Assembly (NCBI GenBank): GCA_943788405.1
Contig: CALSQD010000001.1
Location: 310,001 to 374,000 of the forward strand
Length of the DNA: 64,000 nt
Direction: 5' to 3'
Origin: an uncultured Flavobacteriales bacterium
Lineage (GTDB): Bacteria; Bacteroidota; Bacteroidia; Flavobacteriales; BACL11
Positions 36,170-44,010 of this stretch are shown in pieces; within the stretch, counting starts at the first letter, position 1, and each line of letters opens with the position of its first letter. Both the position numbers and the translations under genes were made by a program. Below the pieces are notes generated by a model. That model was not told the DNA's origin, made no database searches, and saw only the letters and a list, made by a program, of their open reading frames with translations.

Positions 36170-37419
36170 GATGTATATTTTTTAAATAAAACAGACGCGT
36201 TATGCCCACCAAAACCAAAGGTATTAGTTAATGCATAGCTTACCGTTCTCTTTTGTGCTTTATTGAAAGTTAAATTCAACTTATTATCAATATTTGGGTC
36301 ATCCGTTTTATGGTTAATTGTAGGAGGAACAACATCATCATTAACCGCCATAATACAAGCAATTGACTCAATAACTCCTGCTGCACCTAATAAGTGCCCA
36401 GTCATTGATTTTGTTGAGCTAATATTCAAATTATAAGCATGGTCACCAAACAAAGTTTTAATTGCTTTTGTTTCAGCAATATCACCTAATGGAGTTGATG
36501 TACCATGTACATTAATATAATCTATATCAGTTACTGGAATTTCAGCATCCTCAATAGCTAAGCGCATAACATTGCAAGCTCCTAAACCTTCAGGGTGAGG
36601 TGCTGTTATATGATGAGCATCAGCAGTTAAACCACCACCAACAATCTCAGCATAAATTTTTGCTCCTCTTTTTATAGCATGCTCATACTCTTCAATCACG
36701 ATAGCTCCACCACCTTCTCCCATCACAAATCCATCTCTATCCTTATCAAAAGGACGAGAAGCTGTTTTTGGATCATCATTTCTGGTTGATAAAGCCATCA
36801 TTGCATTAAAACCACCAATTCCTGGCTCATATACACAAGCTTCAGAACCACCAGCAATAAAGATATCTGCTTTATTCCATTTGATGTAATTAAATGCATC
36901 AATTAACGCATTAGTAGAAGATGCACAAGCTGAAACAGTTGTAAAGTTTGGACCTCTAAAACCATATTTTATAGAAATATGTCCTGCAGGAATATCAGAA
37001 ATTAACTTTGGAATAAAGAATGGATTAAACCTTGGCATTCCGTTTCCAGTACCAAAATTAACCGATTCATTATAGAAAGTTTGCATTCCTCCAATACCTG
37101 AACCCCAAATTACTCCAGCCCTATCAGAATCAATTTCATCCACACTTAAGCCAGAATCGTTAAAAGCCTCATCAGCAACAACCATAGCGTACTGACTAAA
37201 CTTATCTAGTTTTCTAGCTTCTTTTCTGTGAATAAAATCGGTAACCTCAAAATCCTTAACCTCACAAGCAAATTGTGTTTTAAAGTTTTCAGCATTAAAA
37301 TGAGTAATTGGTGCAGCACCACTTACCCCATCTTGTAGGGCTTTCCAATAATCCTGTAAGTTATTACCGATAGGCGTTAAAGCGCCTATCCCGGTAACAA
37401 CTACTCTTCTACTTTTCAT
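36166..37419 (-). CDS. fabF: 3-oxoacyl-[acyl-carrier-protein] synthase II
   Basis: Condensing enzyme of fatty-acid elongation. 417 aa. The catalytic cysteine lies in TVSACASSTNALIDAF; the two histidines are in NVHGTSTPLGD and SMTGHLLGAAG; the glycine-rich C-terminus NTFGFGGHNASVLF is complete. It follows acpP by 9 bases, the common acpP-fabF arrangement, and its stop overlaps the proposed ATA start of rnc. Confidence 0.97.
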   Translation of the reverse strand: MKSRRVVVTGIGALTPIGNNLQDYWKALQDGVSGAAPITHFNAENFKTQFACEVKDFEVTDFIHRKEARKLDKFSQYAMVVADEAFNDSGLSVDEIDSDRAGVIWGSGIGGMQTFYNESVNFGTGNGMPRFNPFFIPKLISDIPAGHISIKYGFRGPNFTTVSACASSTNALIDAFNYIKWNKADIFIAGGSEACVYEPGIGGFNAMMALSTRNDDPKTASRPFDKDRDGFVMGEGGGAIVIEEYEHAIKRGAKIYAEIVGGGLTADAHHITAPHPEGLGACNVMRLAIEDAEIPVTDIDYINVHGTSTPLGDIAETKAIKTLFGDHAYNLNISSTKSMTGHLLGAAGVIESIACIMAVNDDVVPPTINHKTDDPNIDNKLNLTFNKAQKRTVSYALTNTFGFGGHNASVLFKKYTS

Positions 37420-37428
37420 TTGAGTTAT

Positions 37429-37659
37429 TTAGGCTGCTTCAATAAATGAAACTGCATCACCAACTGTTGCAATAGCTTCAGCTTTATCGTCTGGAATTTG
37501 AATATCAAATTCTTTCTCGAATTCCATAATAAGCTCTACTGTATCTAAAGAATCAGCTCCTAAATCGTTAGTAAAACTAGCATCATTAGTTACTTCACTT
37601 TCGTCAACTCCTAATTTGTCAACAATAATTGCTTTTACTTTTTCTGCTACATCTGACAT
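37429..37659 (-). CDS. acpP: acyl carrier protein
   Basis: 76-aa acidic carrier for fatty-acid synthesis. The phosphopantetheine attachment site is S37 in [16 protein letters not shown]. It is full length, with the usual ending [10 protein letters not shown]. It is the first gene of the minus-strand block acpP-fabF-rnc-IPExxxVDY-pyk-M42, divergent from purN across 117 bases. The ATG start is unambiguous. Its product would also feed LipB with octanoyl groups. Confidence 0.97.
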   Translation of the reverse strand: MSDVAEKVKAIIVDKLGVDESEVTNDASFTNDLGADSLDTVELIMEFEKEFDIQIPDDKAEAIATVGDAVSFIEAA

Positions 37660-37755
37660 ATCTAAATGTTTTAATTATTAAAGTGCAAATAAAACTATAA
37701 ATTAAAGAACTCGCAACCTTTCCTATTTTCTATTTTAACATATCTTTGTTTATAC

Positions 37756-37763
37756 TATTTTTG
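37756..37763 (+). promoter_or_regulatory. -7 element upstream of purN
   Basis: TATTTTTG matches TAnnTTTG and lies 13 bases before the purN ATG. A second match, TATCTTTG, is at 37741-37748; its TTTG could alternatively act as upstream sequence. Which one is used cannot be decided by eye. Confidence 0.4.
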
Positions 37764-37776
37764 TTAAAAATTTACA

Positions 37777-38349
37777 ATGCAAAAAAAACTCGCAATATTC
37801 GCTTCAGGCTCAGGTTCAAATGCCGAAAATATTTGTAATTATTTTGCAAATACCTCTGATATTGAGGTAGCTTTGATTTGCACCAACAAGGCAGATGCTT
37901 ACATTGTAAAGAGGGCTGAAAAACTGAATATTCCTGTTGTTTTTACCAATAAAACTGAACTCAATAATTTTCAAGATTTACATAAAAAACTACAAAGCGC
38001 TAAAATTGATATGATCATATTAGCTGGTTTTTTGCTCAAAATACCTGCCATAATGGTGGAAAACTACCAAAATCAAATAATCAACATACACCCCTCTTTA
38101 TTGCCAAAATATGGCGGAAAAGGAATGTACGGAAGCAGAGTGCATAAAGCGGTATTAGAAAATAATGAAACTGAAAGTGGTATTAGTATACATTTTGTAA
38201 ATCAAAACTATGATGAAGGAAAAATCATAATGCAAGAACAGTGTGCTATTACTGAAAATGAAACTTTAGAAACATTAACAAAGAAAATTCATAAATTAGA
38301 ACACTCTTACCTGCCTATTGCTATTGAAAAAACCTTAAAAAACTTATAA
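37777..38349 (+). CDS. purN: phosphoribosylglycinamide formyltransferase
   Basis: Formyltetrahydrofolate-dependent GART of purine synthesis. 190 aa. KLAIFASGSGSNAENI is the phosphate-binding start, LAGFLLKIPAIMV and INIHPSLLPKYGGKGMYG hold the catalytic Asn-His pair, and GISIHFVNQNYDEGKII carries the conserved aspartate. The start is an ATG at 37777. marC follows after 2 bases, and rnhA overlaps marC by one base, so the three are likely one transcript. Confidence 0.96.
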   Translation: MQKKLAIFASGSGSNAENICNYFANTSDIEVALICTNKADAYIVKRAEKLNIPVVFTNKTELNNFQDLHKKLQSAKIDMIILAGFLLKIPAIMVENYQNQIINIHPSLLPKYGGKGMYGSRVHKAVLENNETESGISIHFVNQNYDEGKIIMQEQCAITENETLETLTKKIHKLEHSYLPIAIEKTLKNL

Positions 38350-38351
38350 TT

Positions 38352-38933
38352 ATGAATTTCTCATTAACCGAAACGCTATCAGCAACAATGATTTTGTTTG
38401 CTGTAATTGATATTATTGGTTCTATCCCAATTATCCTTGATATAAAAAAGAAATCAGGGGTTGTTTATCCAGCAAAAGCATCATTATTAGCACTTATACT
38501 TATGTTATTGTTCTTATTTGTTGGGGAAAAATTAATCCTTTTTATTGGGATTGATGTGAATTCATTTGCTGTAGCGGGTTCGTTCATCCTTTTTGCTTTG
38601 GCTTTTGAAATGATTTTAGGGATTGATATTTTTAACAATGATGATGCCACTCCAAAAACAGCCTCAATTGTACCACTTGCATTTCCTATTATTGCTGGGG
38701 CAGGCTCAATGACAACCATTCTATCCTTAAGAGCAGAGTTTGATTCAATAAACATAATGATTGCAATTATTTTAAATATTGCACTTGTTTATGTGGTTCT
38801 TAAACTAACTTCTAAAATTGAAAAAGCATTAGGTAGAGGTGGGGTTGCAGTATTGAAAAAAGTATTTGGAATAATACTGCTTGCCATTGCAGTAAAATTA
38901 TTCAGCAGCAACATTAAAGTATTATTTAGCTAA
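38352..38933 (+). CDS. MarC family membrane protein
   Basis: 193-aa protein with six membrane segments. LFAVIDIIGSIPIILDI near the N-terminus and PLAFPIIAGAGSMTTILSL in the middle are MarC/UPF0056 signatures. Despite the family name, a role in antibiotic resistance is not established. It lies between purN and rnhA in a tightly packed trio. Confidence 0.92.
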   Translation: MNFSLTETLSATMILFAVIDIIGSIPIILDIKKKSGVVYPAKASLLALILMLLFLFVGEKLILFIGIDVNSFAVAGSFILFALAFEMILGIDIFNNDDATPKTASIVPLAFPIIAGAGSMTTILSLRAEFDSINIMIAIILNIALVYVVLKLTSKIEKALGRGGVAVLKKVFGIILLAIAVKLFSSNIKVLFS

Positions 38934-39412
38934 TGAGTATTATTATTTATACAGATGGTTCAGCCAAAGGAAATCCTGGAAATGGAGGGTATGGTATTGT
39001 TTTAATGAGTGGCTCACACAGAAAAGAACTTCAACAAGGGTTTAGATTAACCACCAACAATCGCATGGAACTCTTGGCTGTAATTATTGCTTTAGAGAGT
39101 ATAAAAAAAGAAGGTAGTACAATTACCATTTACTCTGACTCAAAGTATGTTATAGACTCTGTAGATAAAAAATGGGTGTTTGGCTGGGAAAAGAAAAATT
39201 TCAACAAAAAGAAGAACCCTGATTTATGGATACGATTTTTGAAAATTTACAGGAAACAAAAAGTAAGTTTTGTTTGGGTAAAAGGGCATGCTAACAATAA
39301 GGAAAACGAAAGGTGTGATGCTTTAGCTGTACAAGCTGCCGATAGCAAAGATTTACTTATTGATCAATGGTACGAAAACAATGTTGCAAATAAAGATACT
39401 CCCTTATTTTAG
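38933..39412 (+). CDS. rnhA: ribonuclease HI
   Basis: 159-aa enzyme that cuts the RNA strand of RNA-DNA hybrids. Catalytic acidic residues: D8 in IYTDGSAKGNPGNGG, the glutamate in NNRMELLAV, the aspartate in IYSDSKYVID and the aspartate in ENERCDALA; WVKGHANNKEN has the conserved histidine loop. The start shares a base with the marC stop (TAATG). The 3' end overlaps the convergent PfkB kinase gene by 9 bases. Confidence 0.96.
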   Translation: MSIIIYTDGSAKGNPGNGGYGIVLMSGSHRKELQQGFRLTTNNRMELLAVIIALESIKKEGSTITIYSDSKYVIDSVDKKWVFGWEKKNFNKKKNPDLWIRFLKIYRKQKVSFVWVKGHANNKENERCDALAVQAADSKDLLIDQWYENNVANKDTPLF

Positions 39413-40327
39413 GGTAATATCAAACTGAACTAAGTTTACAAACTCATTTATTCTAGCATCAACATCATCTTGATTTATTTCGGTTAGCTTTTGTGTTCCA
39501 AATTTCTCTACACAAAAAGATGCCATAGCTGAACCGTTAATTACTGCTCTTTTCATGTTTTCAAATGAAATATCATTCGTTTTTGCTAAATACCCAATAA
39601 ATCCTCCTGCAAATGAATCGCCAGCCCCTGTAGGGTCAAACACTTCTTCCAAAGGCAATGCTGGGGCAAAAAAGACTTCTTTATTATTGAACAATAAAGC
39701 ACCATGCTCTCCTTTTTTAATAATTAAGTACTTAGGGCCCATTGCTAAAATAACTTTTGCTGCTTTTACTAACGAATATTCTCCGGACAATTGTCTTGCT
39801 TCTTCATCATTTATAGTAAGTACATCAACTTCCTTTAAAGCTTCCTTCAAATCATCCATAAAAAGGTCCATCCAAAAATTCATAGTATCTAAAACCACTA
39901 ATTTTGGTCTTTTTTTCATTTGATCTAGTACTTTTTTCTGCACACTTGGCATTAAGTTTCCTAACATCAAAAATTCAGATTCTTGAAATTTTTCAGGTAC
40001 TATTGGATCAAAATTTTCCAATACATTTAGCTGAGTATCTAAAGTGTCCCTTGTGTTCATATCATTATGATACTTACCTGACCAAAAGAAAGTTTTTTCA
40101 CCTTTTTTAATCTGAAGTCCCTCAGTATCAACTGATTTATCTTTTAATATTTGTATTGCGTCATTTGGAAAATCCTCTCCAACTACAGATACTAAATTCA
40201 ATTTATTTGTAAAAAATGAAGAGGATAAACAAATATAAGTTGCTGCTCCTCCAACTATTTTATCTGTCTTTCCAAAAGGAGTTTCTATTGCATCAAAAGC
40301 CACTGTTCCTACTACTAAAACACTCAT
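39404..40327 (-). CDS. PfkB family sugar kinase
   Basis: 307-aa carbohydrate kinase of the ribokinase/PfkB fold. VGGAATYICLSSSFF in the N-terminal half resembles the sugar-binding signature. DPTGAGDSFAGGFIGYL is the C-terminal PfkB signature with the catalytic aspartate and anion hole. The sugar is not deducible; family members phosphorylate ribose, fructose, adenosine and others. It is convergent with rnhA and divergent from the tRNA-Asn gene. Confidence 0.9.
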   Translation of the reverse strand: MSVLVVGTVAFDAIETPFGKTDKIVGGAATYICLSSSFFTNKLNLVSVVGEDFPNDAIQILKDKSVDTEGLQIKKGEKTFFWSGKYHNDMNTRDTLDTQLNVLENFDPIVPEKFQESEFLMLGNLMPSVQKKVLDQMKKRPKLVVLDTMNFWMDLFMDDLKEALKEVDVLTINDEEARQLSGEYSLVKAAKVILAMGPKYLIIKKGEHGALLFNNKEVFFAPALPLEEVFDPTGAGDSFAGGFIGYLAKTNDISFENMKRAVINGSAMASFCVEKFGTQKLTEINQDDVDARINEFVNLVQFDITLK

Positions 40328-40372
40328 ATAATATTTTTCTGCAAATATATTTTATTATTTCAACCATTGTGT

Positions 40373-40380
40373 TATTTTTG
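40373..40380 (+). promoter_or_regulatory. -7 element upstream of tRNA-Asn
   Basis: TATTTTTG followed by CAG matches TAnnTTTG and ends 19 bases before the first tRNA base. A -33 TTG is not obvious. Confidence 0.45.
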
Positions 40381-40399
40381 CAGCCGTTTTAAACAACAC

Positions 40400-40473
40400 T
40401 CCTCCTTAGCTCAGCTGGTTAGAGCATCTGACTGTTAATCAGAGGGTCCTAGGTTCGAGTCCTAGAGGGGGAG
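40400..40473 (+). tRNA. tRNA-Asn (anticodon GTT)
   Basis: A 74-base cloverleaf. The acceptor stem TCCTCCT pairs with AGGGGGA, the D-arm is GCTCAGCTGGTTAGAGC, the anticodon stem TCTGA/TCAGA holds the loop CTGTTAA with anticodon GTT at 40434-40436, and the T-arm is CCTAGGTTCGAGTCCTAG. The discriminator base is G. CCA is not encoded (GCAAAC follows). A strong terminator hairpin starts 6 bases downstream. Confidence 0.97.
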
Positions 40474-40478
40474 CAAAC

Positions 40479-40508
40479 AAAAAGTCCAGCTATTTAGCTG
40501 GACTTTTT
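40479..40508 (+). terminator. intrinsic terminator after tRNA-Asn
   Basis: AAAAAGTCCAGCT (40479-40491) and AGCTGGACTTTTT (40496-40508) form a perfect 13-bp stem with a 4-base loop and a T-run. It is symmetrical, so it may also serve the convergent propeller gene. Confidence 0.85.
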
Positions 40509-40557
40509 GCGTATTAACCAAAATTGTGTTGTTATATAAAACCTACTCTTTTGATTT

Positions 40558-41541
40558 CTATTTACTTACGATAACGCTATTTTCGTTTGTAATATTGTTA
40601 TTAAACTCTACTCCTTCAGTATTGTAAACAACTACATTCTTTGATGTGCTTATCCACTTGTTGTCAAAAGCATCAACAAAAAGACTAATTATTAAAGATT
40701 TCTTATTTTTTAATTTATGTTTTTTCCAATCTTCACCATCAAAAGAAACAATTTCCCTTTCGGTGCTTACCCAAACCCTATCGTAATCATCACAAACAAT
40801 TGATTTTATAACATTTGATTTTAAGGGTGTATTTTTCTTATCAAACAACAAACAACCATCATCTGTAATAGTTGCTAATCCATTTTTTGTTCCAATCCAC
40901 TTTTTATTTTGGCCATCAATAACAATGCTCCATATATGGTTGTTTGGTAAGCTTGAGTTTTGAGTTGTAAAAACTCTCCAAATATTATCCTTATAACTGT
41001 AAAGTCCATTATTTGTTCCTGCCCAAACCATACCATCATCATCAATATTTAAAGCTATAAAATCATCATCATTTATACTGTTTTTTAATTCACTGAGCAC
41101 TACTTCAAAATCATTTTCATATTTTACTAATCCTGATTCGGTTGCAATCCAAACGCTATTGTTTTTTACTTTTATCTGTCTTATTTTATTAGATGGAAGT
41201 CCGCTATTTGCTGTTGTATATGTTTCCCAATTATTATTTTTTATAATTAGTAGTCCTTCAGTTGTGCCAATGTATTTTGTGTTACCTACTGTTTCAATAC
41301 ATAAAATCTTATCTGATGGTAATTTACTATTTTGAGTCTTTAAAGTAAACCACCTTTGACCGTTATAGCAAATTAAACCTTCAAGAGTTCCTATCCAGTT
41401 CAACCCTTTTTCATCAGTAGCAATGGAGGTAATGTTATTTTCTGAAATTGGAGAATTATGACTATTGAATAGTTTTTTCTGATCTGTTTGGGAAAACAGA
41501 AGTAGGGGCAGAATTATTATGGTGATTAAAAAAGATTTCAT
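40558..41541 (-). CDS. secreted beta-propeller protein (two-component-regulator propeller repeats)
   Basis: 327-aa exported protein with a signal peptide (MKSFLITIIILPLLLFSQ). The rest is made of about seven repeats of the Reg_prop type, with a pattern like ITSIATDEKGLNWIGTLEGL, IRQIKVKNNSVWIATESGL and IWSIVIDGQNKKWIGTKNGL. Such propellers are the sensor part of hybrid two-component systems, but here there is no membrane, kinase or DNA-binding part. It is likely a periplasmic or surface binding protein. A 9-bp inverted repeat covers its start codon. Confidence 0.8.
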   Translation of the reverse strand: MKSFLITIIILPLLLFSQTDQKKLFNSHNSPISENNITSIATDEKGLNWIGTLEGLICYNGQRWFTLKTQNSKLPSDKILCIETVGNTKYIGTTEGLLIIKNNNWETYTTANSGLPSNKIRQIKVKNNSVWIATESGLVKYENDFEVVLSELKNSINDDDFIALNIDDDGMVWAGTNNGLYSYKDNIWRVFTTQNSSLPNNHIWSIVIDGQNKKWIGTKNGLATITDDGCLLFDKKNTPLKSNVIKSIVCDDYDRVWVSTEREIVSFDGEDWKKHKLKNKKSLIISLFVDAFDNKWISTSKNVVVYNTEGVEFNNNITNENSVIVSK

Positions 41542-41574
41542 AGTCGTTTTTCATATACTATACTGAACGACTAT
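41540..41574 (-). promoter_or_regulatory. hairpin covering the start codon of the propeller gene
   Basis: ATAGTCGTT (41540-41548 on the plus strand) has an exact inverse AACGACTAT at 41566-41574. In the minus-strand message the 3' arm ends inside the ATG start codon, with a 17-base loop. It could hide the start codon or be a repressor operator. Confidence 0.5.
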
Positions 41575-41596
41575 AACTGATGATGGTTACAAAAAA

Positions 41597-41842
41597 TTAA
41601 TTTTTCTTTTTAAATAATCTGCTTTTTCCTTTTTTTGATTTTTTACCTATCTTTTTTCCATCTTTATACAGCACTAATCTCCATTTTGATTTTTTCTTTG
41701 GTTTAGTTTCAGATGAGCTTCCGTCATAATCCGTACACTCTAAAGTTGATGTGCCATTAAATATTTTTTTAGTTCGGCAAGAACTCATTGTTAAAACACT
41801 TAACAATAAGATAATGATATGTTTACTTTTTATTAGTATCAC
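41597..41842 (-). CDS. small lysine-rich lipoprotein
   Basis: 81-aa predicted lipoprotein. The signal peptide IIILLLSVLTMSSC ends in a lipobox with the modified cysteine at C22. The mature part is short and very basic (KPKKKSKWRLVLYKDGKKIGKKSKKGKSRLFKKKN), which is unusual for a lipoprotein and could contact membranes, DNA or polyanionic glycans. The start is a GTG at 41842. The gene reads away from rnr (divergent, 35 bases) and lies 55 bases upstream of the propeller gene on the same strand. No family is recognised. Confidence 0.6.
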   Translation of the reverse strand: MILIKSKHIIILLLSVLTMSSCRTKKIFNGTSTLECTDYDGSSSETKPKKKSKWRLVLYKDGKKIGKKSKKGKSRLFKKKN

Positions 41843-41858
41843 TTGGTAAAATTAAACT

Positions 41859-41866
41859 TATTTTTG
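41859..41866 (+). promoter_or_regulatory. -7 element upstream of rnr
   Basis: TATTTTTG followed by CCACA matches TAnnTTTG, 11 bases before the rnr ATG. A TTG at 41843-41845 is 13 bases upstream, which is short for a -33 element. Confidence 0.45.
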
Positions 41867-41877
41867 CCACATACATT

Positions 41878-44010
41878 ATGAAGAAAAAGAAAAAAAATAA
41901 AAAGTCTAGAAAAGGAGACTTTTCAAATTCAAAATTATTTGATTTAATATTGCTCGTTTTTAGAGAAAATCCAAATAAAAAATTGAATTATAAGCAGGTT
42001 TCTAAAATACTTAGGGTAAAAGAAATGGGTGTAAAAATCCAGATTATTGATGTGATGAAAGAAATGGTAAATTCTGGTACACTAACTGAAGAACAAAGAG
42101 GTTCGTTTAGGTTATTAGAAAAAATATCAACACTAATTACTAGTATAAAAAATACAAATAGCAGGGGTGCTTACGCAAATATTGATGAAGACAATGAGGT
42201 ATTTATTCCAAAAGAATATTCTCAATTTGCTTTAGCAGGTGATGAAGTTGAAATTCTTCTTTTCCAAAAAAGAAAAAATAAACAAGAAGGGGAAATTATT
42301 AAGGTTTTAAAAAGAAGAAAGGAAGAGTTTGTTGGTATAATTGACCATGCATCATCTAATTATTTTTTAATTACTGATGATAGAAAAATTTCTTTTGATG
42401 TTTTTATTCCACCTAAAACAATAAAAAAAGAATATCTCAATAAAAAAGTAGTTGTAAAAGTTGAAGGTTGGAATCCTGATTATAAGAACCCTATAGGAAA
42501 AGTTATGCAAGTTATTGGTGAAATTGATGACCATAATACTGAAATTAACTCAATATTATATGATTATGGATTTGCGCCAGAGTTTCCAAAAAAAGTAGAA
42601 AAAGAAGCAAATAAAATTTCTGAAAGTATATCTAAAGAAGAAATTAATAAGCGATTAGATATTAGAAAAACAACCACTTTTACTATTGACCCGAAAGATG
42701 CAAAAGATTTTGATGATGCATTATCGGTTAAAAAACTCAATAATGGAAATTGGGAGATTGGGGTTCATATTGCTGATGTATCACATTATGTAGTAAAGGG
42801 AGGAATAATTGATAAGGAGGCTGTAGAAAGGGCTACATCAGTCTATTTAGTAGATAGAGTAATTCCTATGCTTCCTGAAGTACTTTCAAATAATATTTGT
42901 TCTTTAAAACCTAATGTTGATCGTTTGGTATATTCTGTACTTTTTGAAATGGATGAAAAAGCAAATTTAGTTGATTATAAAATTGCTAAAACAGTAATTC
43001 ATTCTGATGTAAGGTTTACTTATCAAACCGCACAAGATGTAATTGATAATAAAAAAGGTAAACTAGCAACTGAATTATTATTGCTAGATAAATTATCAAA
43101 AGTATTGCGTAAAAAACGACAACAAAATGGGTCTATTAATTTTGAAAGTACAGAGGTAAAATTCATTTTAGATAAAGATAATAACCCAATTGATGTTTAT
43201 TTTAAAGAGAGTTTATCAACCAATCATTTGATTGAAGAATTTATGCTTTTAGCTAACAAAACAGTTGCTAAACATATTGGTTTCCCTAAAAAAGAAGCTA
43301 AAACTTTTGTGTATAGAATTCATGATATTCCTGATACAGATAGAATATCAACTTTAAATAATATTGTTAAAAAATTCGGACATACAATTGACAATACTTC
43401 TACTGGTAAACTTTCTTCTTCCTTAAATAGTTTACTTAAAAATGTTAAGGGTAAAAATGAACAGCAAATGGTAGAAACCTTAACTATTCGTTCAATGGCA
43501 AAAGCAGTTTATACTACTGATAATATTGGACATTATGGTTTAGCTTTTGATTATTATTCTCATTTCACATCACCTATTAGGCGTTATCCTGATTTAATAG
43601 TTCATAGGTTATTAGAACGCTATATTAATAATGAAAATTCAGTTGATAAGGATGAAACTGAAAAAGTATGTAAGCATTGTTCAGAAATGGAAAAAGTAGC
43701 TTCTAGAGCTGAACGAGATTCAATTAAATATATGCAAGTTAAATTTCTTCAACATAAAATAGGAGAAACTTTTGAGGGGGTAATTTCTGGAGTTACAGAA
43801 TGGGGATTATATGTTGAAATAAGTGAAAATAAATGTGAGGGATTAGTTAAAGTTAGTAGTATAAAAGATGATCATTATATTTTTGATGAAAAAAAATATG
43901 CCCTAATTGGATACCGAACAAAAGCCAGTTACCAAATAGGGCAAAAAGTTAAAATTAAAATTCAAAGAGCTGACTTAGAAAGAAAGCAAATGGATTTTAT
44001 TTTAGTTTAA
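41878..44010 (+). CDS. rnr: ribonuclease R
   Basis: 3'-5' exoribonuclease that degrades structured RNA. 710 aa. Basic N-terminus (KKKKKNKKSRKGD) with a winged-helix domain (KLNYKQVSKILRVKEMGVK), two cold-shock domains (about residues 80-240), the RNB catalytic domain with the metal-binding IDPKDAKDFDDALSV, and HYSHFTSPIRRYPDLIVHRLLE, then a C-terminal S1 domain (GVISGVTEWGLYVEI). The stop is directly next to the stop of the convergent Omp28-like gene. Confidence 0.96.
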   Translation: MKKKKKNKKSRKGDFSNSKLFDLILLVFRENPNKKLNYKQVSKILRVKEMGVKIQIIDVMKEMVNSGTLTEEQRGSFRLLEKISTLITSIKNTNSRGAYANIDEDNEVFIPKEYSQFALAGDEVEILLFQKRKNKQEGEIIKVLKRRKEEFVGIIDHASSNYFLITDDRKISFDVFIPPKTIKKEYLNKKVVVKVEGWNPDYKNPIGKVMQVIGEIDDHNTEINSILYDYGFAPEFPKKVEKEANKISESISKEEINKRLDIRKTTTFTIDPKDAKDFDDALSVKKLNNGNWEIGVHIADVSHYVVKGGIIDKEAVERATSVYLVDRVIPMLPEVLSNNICSLKPNVDRLVYSVLFEMDEKANLVDYKIAKTVIHSDVRFTYQTAQDVIDNKKGKLATELLLLDKLSKVLRKKRQQNGSINFESTEVKFILDKDNNPIDVYFKESLSTNHLIEEFMLLANKTVAKHIGFPKKEAKTFVYRIHDIPDTDRISTLNNIVKKFGHTIDNTSTGKLSSSLNSLLKNVKGKNEQQMVETLTIRSMAKAVYTTDNIGHYGLAFDYYSHFTSPIRRYPDLIVHRLLERYINNENSVDKDETEKVCKHCSEMEKVASRAERDSIKYMQVKFLQHKIGETFEGVISGVTEWGLYVEISENKCEGLVKVSSIKDDHYIFDEKKYALIGYRTKASYQIGQKVKIKIQRADLERKQMDFILV

